This document shows, piece after piece, positions 6,267 through 7,709 of a stretch of DNA of 7,709 bases. Origin of the DNA: Piscirickettsiaceae bacterium (GTDB lineage Bacteria > Pseudomonadota > Gammaproteobacteria > Methylococcales > Cycloclasticaceae); NCBI GenBank assembly GCA_002401365.1, contig NVSW01000038.1, positions 1 to 7,709 of the forward strand, written 5' to 3'. A program made the position numbers and the translations under genes. The notes beneath the pieces were generated by a model. That model saw only the letters and a program-made list of their open reading frames with translations, ran no database searches and had not been told where the DNA came from. How positions within the stretch are numbered: position 1 is the first letter of the stretch; every line of letters begins with the position of its first letter.

Positions 6267-7265
6267 TTATAGTTGACCTAGTTTTTCACGATGCAGTGCT
6301 ATCCATGATGTTAAAGATTCAACGCTCATCCACTCTGGGTTATTATCGGAGCAGTATGTAAAATCTTCTTCTACACGTTTGCCTTTTTTTATGCGATGAG
6401 AGTCTGCGCTCCAATTATGAATTGCGGGTAATATTTTAAAATATTCAGGATACTCATAAGTATATGGAGTATCTTCTACCCCAATCATTTGTTCATGTAA
6501 CTTTTCACCAGGTCGAATACCAATAATTTTTTGTTCTGCATTGGGTGCGCACGCAAGCGCTGTATCAACCACTTTCATAGAGGGAATTTTTTTGACGTAT
6601 ATTTCGCCCCCAACCATGTCTTCAAAAGCATGCCAAACCAGCTCTACCCCTTGTTCTAGAGTAATCATAAACCGGGTCATTCGAGGGTCTGTTATAGGCA
6701 TTACTCCTTTTTCTTTTATTGAAAGAAAAAAAGGGATGACCGAACCTCGCGACCCCATGACATTGCCGTACCGAACCACGCCAAAACTTGTTTCATGGCC
6801 GCCAGCATATGCATTCCCGGCAACAAATAGCTTATCTGAAGCCAGTTTTGTCGCACCATAAAGATTAGCTGGACTGCTCGCTTTATCAGTAGACAACGCA
6901 ACAACACGTTTAACGCCTCGATCAATGCACGCATCAATCAAATTCATGGCACCAATTATGTTGGTTTTTACACACTCGAAGGGGTTGTATTCTGCCGTTG
7001 GAACAATTTTAGTTGCAGCCGCGTGAACAACGAAGTCAATTCCGTCTAAAGCACGTGACAAACGTTCTTTATCGCGTATATCACCGATAAAAAAGCGGAC
7101 ACGTGAATCGCCTTCGTAGAGCTTAGCCATGTCCCATTGTTTCATCTCATCTCGTGAATAAATAACTAAGCGCTTTGGACTATATTTAGCCAATGTCATC
7201 GACACAAAAGCATGCCCAAAAGACCCTGTTCCACCTGTTATTAAAATAGCTTTATCATTAAACAC
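6267..7265 (-). CDS. pseB: PseB, UDP-GlcNAc 4,6-dehydratase (inverting, 5-epimerising)
   Basis: PseB catalyses the first committed step, converting UDP-GlcNAc to UDP-2-acetamido-2,6-dideoxy-4-keto-L-arabino-hexose with a bound NADP(H). The 332-residue protein has the usual length of this soluble family and lacks the membrane region of the large PglF/WbpM-type dehydratases. The Rossmann motif G-G-T-G-S-F-G is at 11-17 and Y-S-R-D-E at 36-40. The catalytic S-T-D-K-A is at 125-129, with Asp127 and Lys128 as the dehydratase pair, and Y-G-A-T-K at 136-140 holds the SDR Tyr136 and Lys140. V-R-Y-G-N-V at 164-169 and G-I-R-P-G-E-K at 249-255 complete the family pattern. The start is a GTG at 7265; the nearby ATG is out of frame. 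It is the first intact gene of the operon, 69 bases after the remnant glycosyltransferase. Confidence 0.96.
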   Translation of the reverse strand: MFNDKAILITGGTGSFGHAFVSMTLAKYSPKRLVIYSRDEMKQWDMAKLYEGDSRVRFFIGDIRDKERLSRALDGIDFVVHAAATKIVPTAEYNPFECVKTNIIGAMNLIDACIDRGVKRVVALSTDKASSPANLYGATKLASDKLFVAGNAYAGGHETSFGVVRYGNVMGSRGSVIPFFLSIKEKGVMPITDPRMTRFMITLEQGVELVWHAFEDMVGGEIYVKKIPSMKVVDTALACAPNAEQKIIGIRPGEKLHEQMIGVEDTPYTYEYPEYFKILPAIHNWSADSHRIKKGKRVEEDFTYCSDNNPEWMSVESLTSWIALHREKLGQL

Positions 7266-7272
7266 TTTTGTT

Positions 7273-7277
7273 TCCTT
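7273..7277 (-). promoter_or_regulatory. Ribosome-binding site for the GTG start of pseB
   Basis: AAGGA on the minus strand (7277-7273) lies 7 bases before the GTG at 7265-7263, an optimal distance. It supports GTG as the pseB start. There is no ATG in frame close by. Confidence 0.7.
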
Positions 7278-7334
7278 ATTTATTTCTGAAATTTAGATCA
7301 ACTAGCTTCGTATAAAAAACCAATCATTTCCAAA

Positions 7335-7624
7335 CTAATCACGAGTGTAGGTTTTAGCTATAACTGATTCATCAATTAAATAATCACCCGTCGCTGACGT
7401 TAACCCTTTATTCATCACTTCCGCAAGCCATTATCTAGTTCTAAAACCCATTGATTAATTGAAGAACCATAACATTTGGTAATTTCAAGCGTTCCATCTG
7501 TAGAGCCACCGCCAACTATTATGTATTCGACATCTACACCTACCTGCTCGATAACACTTTTTATCGTTTGTTCAATATACTTCTCTGCATTAAAACAAAC
7601 GGTGATGATGGATATTGTTGGCAT
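7335..7624 (-). pseudogene. Frameshifted N-terminal remnant of a family 2 glycosyltransferase
   Basis: From the ATG at 7624 the frame encodes a clear GT2 start: I-S-I-I-T-V-C-F-N-A at 4-13 and Y-I-I-V-G-G-G-S-T-D-G-T around 34-45. It stops after 69 residues at 7415. Shifting frame near 7416-7423 restores the expected continuation, M-N-K-G-L-T-S-A-T-G-D from 7415, so a one-base deletion fits. That frame then loses similarity and stops at 7335. Intact GT2 enzymes are about 250 residues or longer and continue into the DXD-type metal site, which is missing. The Asp usual in V-D-G-G-S, which binds the nucleotide sugar, is Gly here. The usual S-E-P-D-N-G reads L-E-L-D-N-G, compatible with two C-to-T changes. 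An AAGG at 7632-7629 was probably its ribosome-binding site. It is almost certainly inactive. The original sugar specificity cannot be told. Confidence 0.85.
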
Positions 7625-7657
7625 ATTGCCTTACGACATTAAAATTATGTATTGGCA

Positions 7658-7686
7658 AGTATAGAACAGCTTTAATAAAGCACCAG
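7658..7686 (-). promoter_or_regulatory. Weak candidate sigma70 promoter upstream of the GT2 remnant
   Basis: On the minus strand TATACT (7663-7658) matches five of six bases of the -10 consensus. A CTGGTG at 7686-7681, 17 bases upstream, is only a poor -35 match. If real, transcription would begin near 7650 and run through the GT2 remnant into pseB. The evidence is slight. Confidence 0.2.
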
Positions 7687-7709
7687 CCAAAGCAAAGATT
7701 TAAACTATA

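Noticed and set aside
6541..6861. A 106-codon open frame on the plus strand opposite pseB
   Set aside because: It lies wholly antisense to a strongly conserved gene, has no recognisable motif or ribosome-binding site, and its composition mirrors the pseB codons.
7266..7334. A dedicated promoter for pseB (TATACG-like -10, or a sigma54 site in TTTGGAAATGATTGG)
   Set aside because: The -10-like TATACG has no -35 match at the right distance, and the sigma54 GG/GC spacing is not met.
1..7709. tRNA, rRNA, CRISPR array or JUMPstart/ops element
   Set aside because: No cloverleaf, spaced direct repeats or ops core was found on either strand by eye.

Overview
The window is a bacterial surface-glycan locus of about 7.7 kb whose genes all read on the minus strand. 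Its core is an apparently complete set of enzymes for CMP-pseudaminic acid (CMP-Pse5Ac7Ac), a nine-carbon sialic-acid-like sugar found on flagellins, O-antigens and capsules. The moderately AT-rich DNA, the protein style and an IS3-type end suggest a gammaproteobacterium, perhaps a marine one such as Vibrio, Shewanella or Pseudoalteromonas. That assignment is an impression, not a proof.

Layout in the direction of transcription (right to left). Positions 7335-7624 hold the decayed N-terminal part of a family 2 glycosyltransferase, with a frameshift and a lost nucleotide-binding Asp. Next comes a tight operon: pseB (7265-6267), pseC (6261-5101), pseF (5104-4403), pseG (4406-3300), pseH (3303-2791) and pseI (2766-1702). 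Last is a GT-B-like glycosyltransferase (1623-277, possibly starting at 1698). Its HP and S-T motifs recall bacterial sialyltransferases, making it the best candidate for the enzyme that uses the CMP-pseudaminic acid. Positions 98-276 have no recognisable gene, but contain two adjacent short inverted repeats. The left edge (1-97) looks like the end of an IS3-family insertion sequence with the first codons of its transposase.

How the genes work together: PseB and PseC turn UDP-GlcNAc into the 4-amino-altrose intermediate. PseH N-acetylates it, PseG removes UDP, PseI condenses the free sugar with phosphoenolpyruvate, and PseF activates the product with CTP. The 448-residue protein would then transfer it to an acceptor glycan. 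The pse junctions F/G and G/H overlap as ATGA and C/F as TTGA, which implies translational coupling. Three of the six pse genes appear to start with GTG or TTG. I see no convincing promoter just upstream of pseB, so transcription may enter from upstream genes outside the window.

No wholly new system is evident. The points most worth checking are the transferase and its acceptor, the debris on both flanks (broken GT2 and IS end) that suggests a shuffled cassette in an O-antigen or capsule region, and the unusual start codons.
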